Below, in pieces: positions 51,255-63,967 of a stretch of DNA of 64,000 nt (position 1 is its first letter; each line of letters starts with the position of its first letter). Position numbers and translations under genes: made by a program. Location: the NCBI RefSeq assembly GCF_014205255.1, contig NZ_JACHNE010000001.1, forward strand, positions 7,998,001-8,062,000, read 5' to 3'. This stretch comes from Streptomyces caelestis (lineage in GTDB: Bacteria; Actinomycetota; Actinomycetes; Streptomycetales; Streptomycetaceae). The notes under the pieces were generated by a model. It was given only the letters and a program-made list of their open reading frames with translations, was not told the origin of the DNA and did not search any database.

Positions 51255-52130
51255 TCACTGCGAACAAAAAGGTCCCGCTCTTCGCGCGCGCCTTCGCCGC
51301 TCAGCGTGCCGTGGGGCACGTGTGTCGGTACTGCGCGTCGGGACGTACGTCCGCCACTGCGCCTCGGTGAGTCCTCCGCCGGCCCGGTCGCACAGGATGC
51401 GGACGACGTCGTCCGGGGCCACCGGGTGGCCCTGGAGCAGCACGTCCGGGCCGCCGGCGTACAGGGTGGCGCCGATGGGGGCCCCGCTCGAGCGAAGTCG
51501 AGAGTGGGGGAGCCTGAAGGTGAGGGTGTCGTCCGTCGCCGGACGTGGGCAGGTGCTGCCGAGGAGCCGCTGCCCGGCGGTGGCCCACAGGCGCAGGGTG
51601 CCATGCCGCCCGCCCAGGCCAGGGTGGCGCCGTCGGGAGAGAAGGCGAGCGCGCCCACGGCCTCGGGCTCGCTCCCGGAGGCGGTGTCGCAAGTGCCGGT
51701 CAGGATGCCCAGGCGGTGGCGCAGGTCGCCGTCCCACAGGGTCACCGGCCCGATGCTGTCGCCGACGGCGAGCCGGGTGCCGTCGGGGCTGAAGGCCAGC
51801 GCGGTGACCTGCCGGTCGTCGGCCAGGGGCCCAGGCCGCGTCCGGGCGTCCCCGCTCACGCGACCGGAGGGCAACTCGGCGTACCGGTCGCCGGAACCGG
51901 CGAGCAGTCGGCCGTCGGGCCGCAGGGCGAGCCTGCCCGCGTCGAGGGCGCCCAGGGTGGCTTGCGCCGGTGGGTGGCGGTGCCCCAGACCTCGGCCGTG
52001 CCGTCGTCGCTGGTGGAGCGCGCGGCCAGCAGCGTCCGGCCGCCGGAACCGAGGGCGAGCGCGGAGACGAGGCGGCCCGCCGCGCCGGATGTTTCGACAG
52101 ATGGACGCCCGGTCGAGCTGCGGCCAGTGG
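51255..52130 (-). pseudogene. WD40-repeat protein relic (C-terminal part)
   Basis: WD40 blades are readable across three frames on the minus strand. These are RLVSALALGSGGRTLLAARS...GTAEVWGTA, then VTALAFSPDGTRLAVGDSIG...VTLWDGDL and VGALAFSPDGATLAWAGG, then GTLRLWATAGQRLLGS. An ending follows that is common to Streptomyces HTH/NTPase-WD40 proteins (LYAGGPDVLLQGHPVAPDDV, AGGGLTEAQWRTYVP). Frame changes fall near 51950 and 51610. The N-terminal NTPase part is absent and the sequence beyond 52130 is not recognisable. Such proteins often belong to signalling or defence-like ATPases, but nothing functional remains. Confidence 0.75.
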
Positions 52131-52542
52131 GGGTGGTCCAGTTCACCTGGGGCGGTTTGGGCACGGGGCAGGGTGGTGGCGGCGGAGGTGTTCACCCGGG
52201 TCATGCGCCGGGTGGAGGAGAAGGTGCGGTTCAGGCCGGTGAAGAAGGAGCCGGTACCGGTGGTGACCAGGCTGGCGCGGGTGCATGGGGCGGCCCCGCG
52301 CTGCACGAGGGGGGTGTGAGCCGGGGCCGCCTGAGACCGTCGACGGGGGGATGCCGTCGGTCGGAACCGAGTCTTGGACCCGGGGGAATTGGTCAGTAGC
52401 CCGTTGCGGGCACTGAAAAATCGGGGAGACGCCCTGACCGCGAGGGATCTCGGCCGTTCGGCCGATGGGCGCGGCCTGCCGCGTTGCGGTACGTGGCCTT
52501 TCGGCTGATCCGGCTGTGCCGACGGGGGATTAGGGTCGCGCC

Positions 52543-53323
52543 GTGGATCTCCTGAAACCCGTGCGTGCCCTTGGTGCGCCTCGCGGACCGGAACCGGATG
52601 CCCGCCGGAAGGTCATTTCGCGGGTACTCGGCACCGTCCTGCTGTTGCTCGCGGCGGGTGTGGACCTGCTGTTGGCGGGTGTCGACGGCAAGCCGCTGTG
52701 GCCTCAGCTGGTCGTGCTGCCGATCGGTCTGGCTGTGGTCCTCTGGCCCGCCGCCATGCGGCCGGCGTGGCTCACCACGCCGGTGCGGACCGGCGTGCCC
52801 GCGGTTGTGTCCGGCGCTGTGACGGCGGCCGCGCGAGGTCCCCGAATCCGCCGAGGCCGTGACCGACGACCGCAGTCCGAGGGGCGATCTGGCCGCGCTC
52901 CCCGAGCTGGTGGAGGGCTTCCGCGGGCCCGTCGGCCCCAAGACCGCGCTGCGCCACGATCCCTCAGTGCCCGACGACCTGCCCCATGAGGTCCAGGCCG
53001 CTGCCTACCGGGTCGTCCAGGAGGCCCTCACGAACGTACGGCGGCACGCCGCGGACGCCACCGAGGTGACGGTCGGCCTGTCCTACGACGGCCGCGTGCT
53101 GGAGGTGACGGTACGCGACGACGGCCGTGGCGTTACCCGCTTGCCCAAGGCCGCGCGCGGCGGCGGCTTCGGCCTGGTCGGGCTGACCGAACGGGTCACC
53201 GCGCTCGGCGGCAAGCTGCGTACGGGACCCCGCTCCGACCGCCAAGGCTGGGAAGTCATCGCCACCCTGCCCACGGAAAGGGGCCGTCGTGACCGCCCAG
53301 GTGGGCTCGGCCCCACGCCGTAG
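52543..53323 (+). pseudogene. NarL-type sensor histidine kinase relic with internal deletion
   Basis: The front gives two membrane helices (VLGTVLLLLAAGVDLLLAGV, LWPQLVVLPIGLAVVLWPAA) in one frame. Near 52840 the frame changes at a junction (REVPESAEAV), after which the ATPase half reads in the next frame: VQAAAYRVVQEALTNVRRHA (N-box), VTVRDDGRGV (G1 box), GFGLVGLTERVTALGGKLRT. The second half of the membrane domain and the whole HisKA_3 dimerisation helix with the phospho-accepting His are missing. No response regulator gene follows. A deletion remnant that cannot autophosphorylate. Confidence 0.8.
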
Positions 53324-53563
53324 AGAGCAGGAGCGCGGCCGCTGTCGCCCGGGAGGCGGTCGGCGGCCACTGCGGGAAGCCGGGTGAGGGCGGTGCCGGG
53401 CGTGAGTCATCGGACATCGCACGCGGTAGAAGCGAAAGTTTCAGTGATCCTCCGCAGGTGGTGACCGGATGCCACCCTCTGTACGGTCGTGCAGGCAAGT
53501 CGTGGCATGGCACGCGCAGAGCGGCCCTCGCCGTGGACCGTCAGCAAGGGGCCTGAACAGCAC

Positions 53564-54535
53564 ATGCGTTATCGGGAACTCGGCCGCACCGGACTGACCG
53601 TGTCCGAGATCGGCTACGGCGCCTGGGGGCTCGGCCAGGGAGCCTGGGTCGGCGCCGACGACGACTCCGGCGTCCGTGCCCTGCGCCGTGCCCTCGACCT
53701 GGGCGTCAACTTCATCGACACCGCCAGGGCGTACGACCGCAGCGAGCGCGTCGTCGGTCGTGCGCTGAGGGAACTCCCGGGTGGCGGTGACGGCGTGTAC
53801 GTGGCGACGAAGGCCGGGCCGAAGGTCCCGGTCTCGCTGGCGCCCAGCGGGCTCGACCCCATGGAGGCGTTCCCCGGTTCGCACATCCGCGAGAGCCTGG
53901 AGACCAGCCTCCGCGAGCTCGGCCGCGACCACGTCGACCTCCTTCAGCTGCACACCTGGGAGGACGAGTGGACCGGGCGCGGTGACTGGCTGGAGACGGT
54001 GGACGCCCTCAAACAGGAGGGAAAGATCAGGTTCTTCGGGATCTCCGTCAAGGACCACCAGCCCGAGAACGTGCTCACGGTGCTGCGTACCGGCGTGCTG
54101 GACGCGGTCCAGGTCATCTACAACGTCTTCGAGCAGTCCCCGTCCGACGCCCTGCTGCCGGCCTGCGCGGAGCACGGCGTGAGTGTGATCGGGCGGGTCG
54201 CTCTCGACGAGGGGGCCCTGACGGGCTCGATCCGCACGGGGGCCACCTTCCCCGAAGGCGACTGGCGCACCTGGTACTTCAGGGACGACCGGCCCGCCCA
54301 GGTCGAACAGCGCGTGGACGCGCTCCTCGCGGACCTGGAGATCGACGTCGATCAACTCCCCTCCACCGCGCTGCGGTTCGCACTCGCCGGGCAGGCGGTC
54401 TCCACGGTCATCGTCGGGATGCGGTCACTGACCAACGTGGAACGCAATGCCGCGGTCGCGGAGGCACCACCGCTGACCGCCGAGGAGCTCGCGCTGCTGG
54501 CCAAGCACCGCTGGCAGAAGAACTTCTACAGCTGA
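53564..54535 (+). CDS. Aldo/keto reductase
   Basis: 323 residues from the ATG at 53564 (AAGGGG upstream); an in-frame ATG at 53507 is less likely. The TIM-barrel landmarks are MRYRELGRTGLTVSEIGYGA, GVNFIDTARAYDRSERVVGR with catalytic Asp and Tyr, VYVATKAGPKVP with Lys, VDLLQLHTWEDEW with His, GKIRFFGISVKD, and the NADPH-binding end ALRFALAGQAVSTVIVGMRS. It reduces an aldehyde, ketone or sugar with NADPH; the substrate is unknown. It is an intact single gene standing between relics. Confidence 0.9.
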   Translation: MRYRELGRTGLTVSEIGYGAWGLGQGAWVGADDDSGVRALRRALDLGVNFIDTARAYDRSERVVGRALRELPGGGDGVYVATKAGPKVPVSLAPSGLDPMEAFPGSHIRESLETSLRELGRDHVDLLQLHTWEDEWTGRGDWLETVDALKQEGKIRFFGISVKDHQPENVLTVLRTGVLDAVQVIYNVFEQSPSDALLPACAEHGVSVIGRVALDEGALTGSIRTGATFPEGDWRTWYFRDDRPAQVEQRVDALLADLEIDVDQLPSTALRFALAGQAVSTVIVGMRSLTNVERNAAVAEAPPLTAEELALLAKHRWQKNFYS

Positions 54536-54540
54536 TCCGC

Positions 54541-54990
54541 TTGATCCGTTCCTCCGCTCCCCTGGCCGGGGCACGGGACGTCGTCGCGCGCGTAGACGGT
54601 GACGCGAGCCCCGGTGACGTCCTTGGTCGCGCATGGGTGGAAGTACCGTTCCAGGGCGCGGTGTTTGGCCAGCTCCTGGGCGTTGATGTGGCGTCGTCAC
54701 GAAGGGGTGTTCAGGGTCAGCGGGAGATGCGGGCGGCGGGGGGAGCCGTGGCCCGCGGCGAGCCGGCCCGGGGCGTGCCGTGGCCCTGGTCCGTTCGGGC
54801 AGCGGTGTCGGAGCCGGTGGGGTGGCGTGGTGTCAACGGGTGCGCACGGCGGACAGCTCGGCGAGCGCGCGGCGGCCGCCGACGATGAGCTGATACGGGC
54901 TGGTCGCCGGGTCGTCGGTGAACGCTTCGCTGTGGTGGCCCACTTGACGCGCGGTGGCCAGGAGGGAGCGCTGGAGGATCCGCTCACCCC
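54541..54990 (-). pseudogene. Unidentified coding debris, two C-terminal fragments
   Basis: Two minus-strand stretches keep coding character but lack starts. One (54836-54990) reads YWGERILQRSLLATARQVGH, HSEAFTDDPATSPYQLIVGG, RRALAELSAVRTR and then stops. The other (about 54541-54690) reads INAQELAKHRALERYFHPCA, TKDVTGARVTVYARDDVPCP and ends at a stop near the reductase gene. I cannot assign either to a family. They look like tails of two deleted genes. Limits are approximate. Confidence 0.4.
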
Positions 54991-55008
54991 AGTATTGAGG
55001 GGAGTGGC

Positions 55009-55341
55009 GTGGTCGACCTTGGGGAGAATGCCCTCGGCGGACAGGGCGAGCATGAGGCTGGACTGAATTCCGGCGCCTCTGTCACCTATTCGGGGCTGTT
55101 GTATGCCCGCGGCTTCGACATGTACATGCACACCTGGTCGCAGGAGATCACCGGTCCCGGCGCCGACCTCGTCCGCGCTGACATCATCGCGGTCGGAATC
55201 CCGGAGGAGAGGAAGAGGGGCACGGCGCACCGTGCCTCTCTCGCCGTGCTGGAGCAGCGCTTCGAACTGGCGCTGCCGCGTGATCTGGTCCTCGGCGCGT
55301 CACTGCCCACTGCGCTCGTCAGAGGGCAGCAGCCGCGATGA
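55009..55341 (+). CDS. Uncertain 110-codon ORF in a relic region
   Basis: The frame from 55009 contains SGASVTYSGLLYARGFDMYM, HTWSQEITGPGADLVRADII and a plausible helix LAVLEQRFELALPRDLVLG, but the first 20 residues are poor and no good ribosome site is seen. No known family recognised. It may be a fragment of a larger gene that lost its front, or a chance frame opposite other debris. The 1,000 bases from 54536 to 55540 hold no gene I can defend fully. Confidence 0.3.
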   Translation: MVDLGENALGGQGEHEAGLNSGASVTYSGLLYARGFDMYMHTWSQEITGPGADLVRADIIAVGIPEERKRGTAHRASLAVLEQRFELALPRDLVLGASLPTALVRGQQPR

Positions 55342-55540
55342 GCCGTCCCCGTGATCACAGGCGGCCCCCAGCGCTCCAGTTGGTTCGGGGTGTGCGCCCA
55401 CGTGCCCTTGGTCGGGGTGCTTGAAGGGCCCTCAATGCCAAGTAACCCTTCTTGTTGCTGCGGGCGGATCTGACCGCGCCGCGCGCACGGGGGCACGGCC
55501 CGTCGGATCCGGCAGCACATTGACGCAGTTCATCGCTCGC

Positions 55541-55870
55541 TCAGTCTGCGGTGATTACGGCCTGGATCAAGCCCGGGAACCGGCGGTCCAAGTCCTCCTT
55601 ACGGAGGCGCATGTACAGACCGTTCCCGGCGTCGCGCTGATACACCAAGCCTGCCTCGCGCAGTACTCGCCAGTGACGGGTGCGACTGGACTTGCCCACC
55701 GGCAGGTCGAAGGAAGCGCACAACCGCTCTTCATCTGGCCGTTCGGCCAGTTCGGCCACGACCCGACGCCGATTCGCGTCAGCCAGCGCCAAAAGGATGG
55801 GCCCCACTTCCAGCTCCTCGGCGCGCGGGTGCGCCAACTCGCCTTCCGTCATCACTTCCCCCCTCGACAA
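55541..55870 (-). CDS. ArsR-family winged-helix repressor
   Basis: 109 residues from the ATG at 55870, or 103 from the ATG at 55852. The winged helix-turn-helix is ILLALADANRRRVVAELAER followed by LPVGKSSRTRHWRVLREAGL and a wing (VYQRDAGNGLYMRLRKEDLD). There is no cysteine cluster of the metal-sensing kind; the only cysteine is in ERLCASFDLP, so the signal may be redox or a small molecule rather than arsenite. Directly upstream, two perfect copies of a palindrome (see next entries) lie between this gene and a divergent small ORF, the arrangement of an autoregulated repressor controlling its neighbour. Confidence 0.9.
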   Translation of the reverse strand: MSRGEVMTEGELAHPRAEELEVGPILLALADANRRRVVAELAERPDEERLCASFDLPVGKSSRTRHWRVLREAGLVYQRDAGNGLYMRLRKEDLDRRFPGLIQAVITAD

Positions 55871-55892
55871 GGTACGCCTAGTTGCGTACCTT
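55869..55892. promoter_or_regulatory. ArsR operator, copy 1
   Basis: AAGGTACGC (55869-55877) and GCGTACCTT (55884-55892) form perfect nine-base arms around CTAGTT. It touches the start codon of the ArsR gene. Centre-to-centre distance to copy 2 is 28 bases. Confidence 0.82.
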
Positions 55893-55897
55893 CCCAG

Positions 55898-55919
55898 AGG
55901 TACGCGACTGGGCGTACCT
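55898..55919. promoter_or_regulatory. ArsR operator, copy 2
   Basis: AGGTACGC (55898-55905) and GCGTACCT (55912-55919) form perfect eight-base arms around GACTGG. Same arm sequence and same six-base spacer as copy 1. It ends 19 bases before the ATG of the divergent 33-codon ORF, so binding would block both promoters. Confidence 0.82.
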
Positions 55920-55938
55920 TAACGCTGCTGGGGGAGTC

Positions 55939-56040
55939 ATGTCTGTACCCACGTCGTCGCGTCGCCGAGTGCTGTCGCGTATCCGCATGTCGCTGCGCAA
56001 GCTCCTGCTCATCGAGCACTCGCCCTTCATGACCCTCTGA
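55939..56040 (+). CDS. 33-residue basic peptide divergent from the ArsR gene
   Basis: ATG at 55939 is preceded by GGGGGAG with good spacing and sits directly behind two ArsR operators. The peptide starts MSVPTSSRRRVLSRIRMSLR and goes on KLLLIEHSPFMTL before TGA at 56040. It is strongly basic (seven Arg, one Lys) with a short hydrophobic patch and has no family I know. It could be a true small protein, a leader peptide for a lost downstream gene (the next gene, a hybrid kinase, starts 350 bases on), or the remaining front of a deleted transporter. The control region makes regulated expression likely. Confidence 0.5.
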   Translation: MSVPTSSRRRVLSRIRMSLRKLLLIEHSPFMTL

Positions 56041-56389
56041 CCCAGGCAGGGCCCCTGTCTCTCACGTGCGGAGGCGTGAAGACGGCCAACCGAGCTCCCC
56101 ATAAGAAACGGCATCGTCCCAAGTGGAAAACCCCGGTTGCGAAATCGTTTCCAGTACCCCTGTTCCGGCATGGGCACGCGCGTTCCGACCTGTCCGTATT
56201 CCCATGGTTCCCACCGGGGCCGATGCTTTGTTCCGCGCCTGAAGCGTGGGTTACCCTGCGACGTATTTTTCTCCTTGCGTACGTCCGTGAACTGCGGAAC
56301 GGCACGCACGACGGCCGGGCCGCCGATCGGTTCGGGGGGTTCGGAGTTCTCTGTGGCGAGGACTCCTGGGGAGCGGAACGAGGTTGCGC
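56041..56389. other. Upstream region of the poly-HAMP kinase gene
   Basis: 349 bases with no supported gene. The DNA is clearly less G/C-rich than the average here (for example AAATCGTTTCCAGTACC, ACGTATTTTTCTCCTTGCG), as expected of promoter DNA. I could not fix -10/-35 boxes. No terminator stem for the 33-codon ORF was recognised. Confidence 0.5.
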
Positions 56390-60664
<4,275 letters not shown>

Positions 60665-60761
60665 GCACGTCGGCGCCCGTCCCGCACCCGGGCGGGCCGG
60701 GCGCCCCGCAGCGCCTCCCGTTCCGCGCCCCAGAGCGCTTCAGCCGAGGAGCCTTCACACC

Positions 60762-63227
60762 GTGAGCATGTCCGAGCGTCCAGGCGAACCGGGTCAGGGC
60801 GGTGAGCCGAAGCTCGAATCCGGCACGCCCCCGGCGTCCTGCGACCTGTCGGTGACCTCCGCCGACGCACCGCCCGCGGACCCCGTGAGCGTCCCGCCCG
60901 CCTCACCGGTGGGCAGACTGGCGGCCACCGTGGAACGGCTCAGCCGGGAGGTGCGGGCCGCCCAGGCGGATGCCGAGGGGCGCGCCCTGATCGAACTCGC
61001 CAAGGGCATCCTGGTCGAACGGCTGACGTGCGGGCCGGCCCAGGCCGCCCGGCAGCTCGCCGAGCTGGCCGAGCAGGCCCAGGTCACCCCCCTCGAACTC
61101 GCGGTCGACATCATCAACGAGGCCGCCCGGGACCGGATGTCCGAGGTGACGGAGGCGTTTCTCGCCGTCACCAGGGCGGCGGACGAGGCGAAGACCGAGC
61201 CGGCCGCCGTACGCCTGCGCGCGGCGGAGAGCGGCGCGCTGGCCGCGGACGACACCCAGGCAGTCGCCGAGGCCCTGCTGGAGCAGGCGCTGCGCCCGCT
61301 CGGCGCGGTGGCCGTGGCCGTCTGGGCCGCGGGTTCCGACGGTTCGCTCACCCTGGCGGGCAGCGCCGGGTTCTCCCCGGCCGAGGCCGCACGCTGGCGC
61401 TACGTCCCTCCGGACGTGGTGACGGTGGCGCGGCGCGGCCTCACCGAGCGCATGGGGCAGTGGATCACATCCCTCGCGGAGACCGGACTGCCCAGCATCG
61501 GTCTGCACCACCATCCGCACGGCGGCAGGGCCGCCCTGCCCGCCGGCACCGGGGGCCGCATCCACGGCGTGCTGGAGATCGCCTGGCCGACGCCCCTGGC
61601 GCCGCAGCCCCCACAGATCGTCCGCCAGGTGGAGGCCCTGGCCGAGCTGTGCGGCCACACACTGGAGACGTACACGCTGCTGCACGGTCCCGCCCGGGAA
61701 CCGCGCGTTCTGCCGGACGCCGCGGAGCTGATGGACCTGGCCGACGGGCTGCACGATCCCGCGCTGGTCCTGGTGCCGCACCTCGACGACACCGGGAACC
61801 TGGTGGACTTCCGCATCCAGCACGTCAACAACCGCTTCCTGGATCCGGCCGGCCGGCCGCGCGCGATCGTGAGCGGCGCGCTGCTGCTGGAGGCCTACCC
61901 GATGGCCGCGGGGGACAGCGAGCTGTTCCAGCGCATCGAGCGCGTGTACGCCACCGGTGAACCCTTCCGGGCCCACCGGATGAACCTCACCGCCCTCGTC
62001 GACCAGGTTCCCCTCTCGGCGGTCGCGGACATCAGTATCAGCCGGCACGGCACCACCGTCCTCCTCATCTGGCGCATCGAGGACGAGACGGCGCGACTGG
62101 CGAGCCTGCTCCAGCACGCTCAGCGCCTCGGCCGCATCGGCGGCTTCGAGGAGAACCTGCTGACCGGGGAGATCACCTGGAACGGGCAGCTGTTCGACCT
62201 CTACGGGCGCCCGCAGTCGAGCACCCCGGTGCCCCTGGAGAATCTGCCGGCCCACGCGCATCCGGACGACGGCGTCTCCATCCGCCGCTTCCTGCGCACG
62301 CTGCTGCACCACCGGCGGCCGGCGGCCGCGGCCTTCCGGCTGCAGCGGCCGGACGGGGTGACCCGCCACATCCGCGTCGTCGCCGAGCCGGTACTCGACA
62401 CCGACGGCCGGCTGCTTCTCATCCGCGGCGCCTGCCAGGACATCTCGGCCCAGCACTGGACCGAGGTGGCCCTCGCCGCCACCCGCGACCAGCTGGCGCA
62501 CACCGAACAGCAGGCCAGCGAACGCAACCGGCTCACCCTCCAGCTGCAGCACGCCATCATGCCGCCCGCACAGGCACCGTTGCAGGTCCCCGGCCTCCAG
62601 GTGGCCGTCCGCTACCGGCCCGCGGAGACCGAGCAGCTGGTGGGCGGCGACTGGTACGACACCGTCATGCTGCCCTCCCGGCAGGTGCTGCTGTGCGTGG
62701 GAGACGTGGCCGGCCACGGCATCGAGGCCGCGACCAGCATGGTCGTCCTGCGCAACGCGCTGCGTGGCCTGGCGGTGACCGGCGCCGGGCCGGGCCAGTT
62801 GCTGTCGTGGCTCAACATCGTGGCGCACCATCTGACGGGCGCCGTCACCGCGACGGCGGTGTGCGGTCTGTACGACCCGGTCCTGCGGACGCTCCGCTGG
62901 GCCAGGGCGGGCCACCTGCCGCCCGTGCTCGTCCAGGGCAGCGAGGCGGCTGCCCTGCCCCTGGTCAAGGGGATGCTGCTCGGAGCGCTCTCCGAGGTCG
63001 TGTACGAGGAGGCCGAGGTACAACTGGCCGAAGGGGACACCCTGTTGATGTACACGGACGGCCTGATCGAACGCCGCGACCGGTCCGTGGAGGAGTCCCT
63101 GATCCACTTGCTGACCACCGCCCGCACGGCGCCCAGCACACTCGACCAGCAGCTGGACCGCCTGCTGACCTACAGCAACTCGGACACCGACGACGACACG
63201 TGCATCGTGGGCATCCGGCTCGGGTGA
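60762..63227 (+). CDS. ANTAR-GAF-PAS-SpoIIE multidomain phosphatase
   Basis: 821 residues from the GTG at 60762 (GAGGAG ten bases upstream; an ATG two codons later is possible). An ANTAR-like helical domain at about 50-118 (IELAKGILVERLTCGPAQAA, RQLAELAEQAQVTPLELA) would bind RNA hairpins in its classical role. A GAF domain (about 150-310), a PAS-like segment (about 320-420) and a PAS/PAC domain (about 445-575; GGFEENLLTGEITWN, ITRHIRVVAEPV-type end) follow. A SpoIIE/PP2C phosphatase (about 600-821) has VGGDWYDTVML, GDVAGHGIEAATSM, LLMYTDGLIERRD and DDDTCIVGIRL. All metal-binding Asp positions are present. It lies 97 bases behind the poly-HAMP kinase and may share its promoter. Confidence 0.92.
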   Translation: MSMSERPGEPGQGGEPKLESGTPPASCDLSVTSADAPPADPVSVPPASPVGRLAATVERLSREVRAAQADAEGRALIELAKGILVERLTCGPAQAARQLAELAEQAQVTPLELAVDIINEAARDRMSEVTEAFLAVTRAADEAKTEPAAVRLRAAESGALAADDTQAVAEALLEQALRPLGAVAVAVWAAGSDGSLTLAGSAGFSPAEAARWRYVPPDVVTVARRGLTERMGQWITSLAETGLPSIGLHHHPHGGRAALPAGTGGRIHGVLEIAWPTPLAPQPPQIVRQVEALAELCGHTLETYTLLHGPAREPRVLPDAAELMDLADGLHDPALVLVPHLDDTGNLVDFRIQHVNNRFLDPAGRPRAIVSGALLLEAYPMAAGDSELFQRIERVYATGEPFRAHRMNLTALVDQVPLSAVADISISRHGTTVLLIWRIEDETARLASLLQHAQRLGRIGGFEENLLTGEITWNGQLFDLYGRPQSSTPVPLENLPAHAHPDDGVSIRRFLRTLLHHRRPAAAAFRLQRPDGVTRHIRVVAEPVLDTDGRLLLIRGACQDISAQHWTEVALAATRDQLAHTEQQASERNRLTLQLQHAIMPPAQAPLQVPGLQVAVRYRPAETEQLVGGDWYDTVMLPSRQVLLCVGDVAGHGIEAATSMVVLRNALRGLAVTGAGPGQLLSWLNIVAHHLTGAVTATAVCGLYDPVLRTLRWARAGHLPPVLVQGSEAAALPLVKGMLLGALSEVVYEEAEVQLAEGDTLLMYTDGLIERRDRSVEESLIHLLTTARTAPSTLDQQLDRLLTYSNSDTDDDTCIVGIRLG

Positions 63228-63535
63228 GGGGCTTGGACCGGCGCGTCGCCGGTGCTGCGCCGTGCCCAGCTCGTCGGCGGGGGTCGGCGACGTAGCGGCG
63301 GGTGTCGAACCAGCCGAACATCGCGGCCATGTCCTTGACCAGAGGTATGAAGCGGCCGGCGACGGCTCCTGCGGCGCGGGCGACGGCGGAGGGGGCGGTG
63401 CAGCCGGCCGGCAACGGGAAGGGCGCGCCGGCCCCGCGTGGGGTACTGCCGAGCGCGCCGCACGGCCTGCTTCACGAGAGCGCCCGGGAGGATGTGCACC
63501 CCGGCCGGGACCGGGGTGCAGACGGGGACGGGGAG
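63228..63535 (-). other. Gap with a short unidentified coding-like fragment
   Basis: 308 bases between the phosphatase stop and the MarR stop. On the minus strand about 63270-63414 reads AVARAAGAVAGRFIPLVKDM, AAMFGWFDTRRYVADPRR, which has protein-like character (Trp, Phe, Tyr in a structured context). It does not form a clear gene and matches no family I know. Probably the remains of a deleted gene. Confidence 0.35.
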
Positions 63536-63967
63536 TTACTTGGATTCTTCTCGCGGAAGGGCGCGGCTGTTGATCGCGTCGGTGATGGCATAGGCGGTGC
63601 GGACGAAGGACTCTGCCTGCTGTGCCGACAGGTTCAGCGCGGAAATCTCCTCCAGGGCCCGCCACATGGCCGCCAAGGGCTCGCGCATGGCACGGCCCTT
63701 GTCGGTGAGGTGGACGACCATGACCCGCCGGTCGTGTTCGGCCGGCTCGCGGATGAGCAGGCCGGCGTCCTGCATGCGGCGCAGGGACTTGGAGACGGTG
63801 GAGTGGTCCAGGCCGACGCTGTCGAGCAGCTCGGACTGGGTCTGGCCGTCCCGGTCCAGGAGTTGCATCAGCAGCAGTTCCTGTCCGGGATGCAGGTCCA
63901 TCTCGCGGAGCATGGCGGCGGCGCGGGCGCGGTGAGCGCGGGCGAGCTGGAAGATCGCGTAGCTCAT
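63536..63967 (-). CDS. MarR-family transcriptional regulator
   Basis: 143 residues from the ATG at 63967. The winged helix-turn-helix is complete: LHPGQELLLMQLLDRDGQTQ, SELLDSVGLDHSTVSKSLRR, MQDAGLLIREPAEHDRRVMV with the DxR wing, and VHLTDKGRAMREPL. The flanking helices that form the dimer are present (YAIFQLARAHRARAAAMLRE at the front, ESFVRTAYAITDAI at the end). Members repress efflux or degradation genes and answer small phenolic or redox signals. The target is not visible: only 33 bases remain upstream before the window ends, where a divergent partner may begin. Confidence 0.92.
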   Translation of the reverse strand: MSYAIFQLARAHRARAAAMLREMDLHPGQELLLMQLLDRDGQTQSELLDSVGLDHSTVSKSLRRMQDAGLLIREPAEHDRRVMVVHLTDKGRAMREPLAAMWRALEEISALNLSAQQAESFVRTAYAITDAINSRALPREESK

